The notes under the pieces were generated by a model, which saw only the letters and a program-made list of their open reading frames with translations, was not told where the DNA came from and ran no database searches. Positions 4,829-5,640 of a stretch of DNA of 5,640 nt are shown here, one piece after another. Position 1 is the stretch's first letter. Every line of letters starts with the position of its first letter. The DNA is from Geminicoccaceae bacterium. Its GTDB lineage: Bacteria; Pseudomonadota; Alphaproteobacteria; Geminicoccales; Geminicoccaceae. Position numbers and translations under genes: made by a program. The stretch covers positions 1-5,640 of the forward strand of contig JAGREZ010000062.1 of NCBI GenBank assembly GCA_020446285.1, in the 5' to 3' direction.

Positions 4829-5640
<812 letters not shown>

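Overview
The window is GC-rich, compactly coded DNA. The gene content points to an alphaproteobacterium, as far as can be told without a search: an AqpZ-type aquaporin, an alphaproteobacterial-style HIG1 'twin transmembrane' protein, a PduO-type cobalamin adenosyltransferase, and an etfB-etfA pair directly after them. The order is not reliable, and I do not name a genus. I see no rRNA, tRNA, CRISPR array, insertion sequence, prophage gene or composition break. It reads as ordinary chromosomal core.

Left part (1-947). A minus-strand gene, probably membrane-associated, starts near base 47 and leaves the window at base 1. Divergent from it is a YqgF/RuvX-family gene (125-595). It converges on a minus-strand gene for a 97-residue glycine-rich hydrophobic protein (654-947). 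A 34-nt hairpin plus a 12-bp palindrome fills the gap between the two convergent stops.

Middle part (948-3025). A 375-bp gene-free region separates the glycine-rich gene from a divergent aquaporin gene (1323-2006). It carries small inverted repeats but no clear gene. The aquaporin ends in a hairpin with a perfect 17-bp stem (2036-2078). A monocistronic-looking L-aspartate dehydrogenase gene follows (2216-3025, GTG start), with a good Shine-Dalgarno and the family's His and Asn residues at the expected positions.

Right part (3026-5640), all plus strand. A 60-residue HIG1-type protein is followed after 10 bases by a cobalamin adenosyltransferase. A 158-bp gap holding a TTGACA-type promoter candidate then leads to etfB and, two bases after its stop, etfA, which runs off the right edge after 270 codons. 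Functionally this cluster fits respiratory acyl-CoA oxidation. ETF passes electrons from acyl-CoA and related dehydrogenases to the quinone pool. Adenosylcobalamin serves methylmalonyl-CoA mutase-type enzymes that take propionyl-CoA onward. HIG1 proteins are linked to cytochrome oxidase in mitochondria. The link between these three functions is inference from gene order and family knowledge.

I do not see an undescribed system here. The points most worth checking are an orphan, very strong Shine-Dalgarno ahead of the HIG1 gene, the aromatic-free glycine-repeat protein, and departures from family consensus in the RuvX, aquaporin and EtfB proteins.
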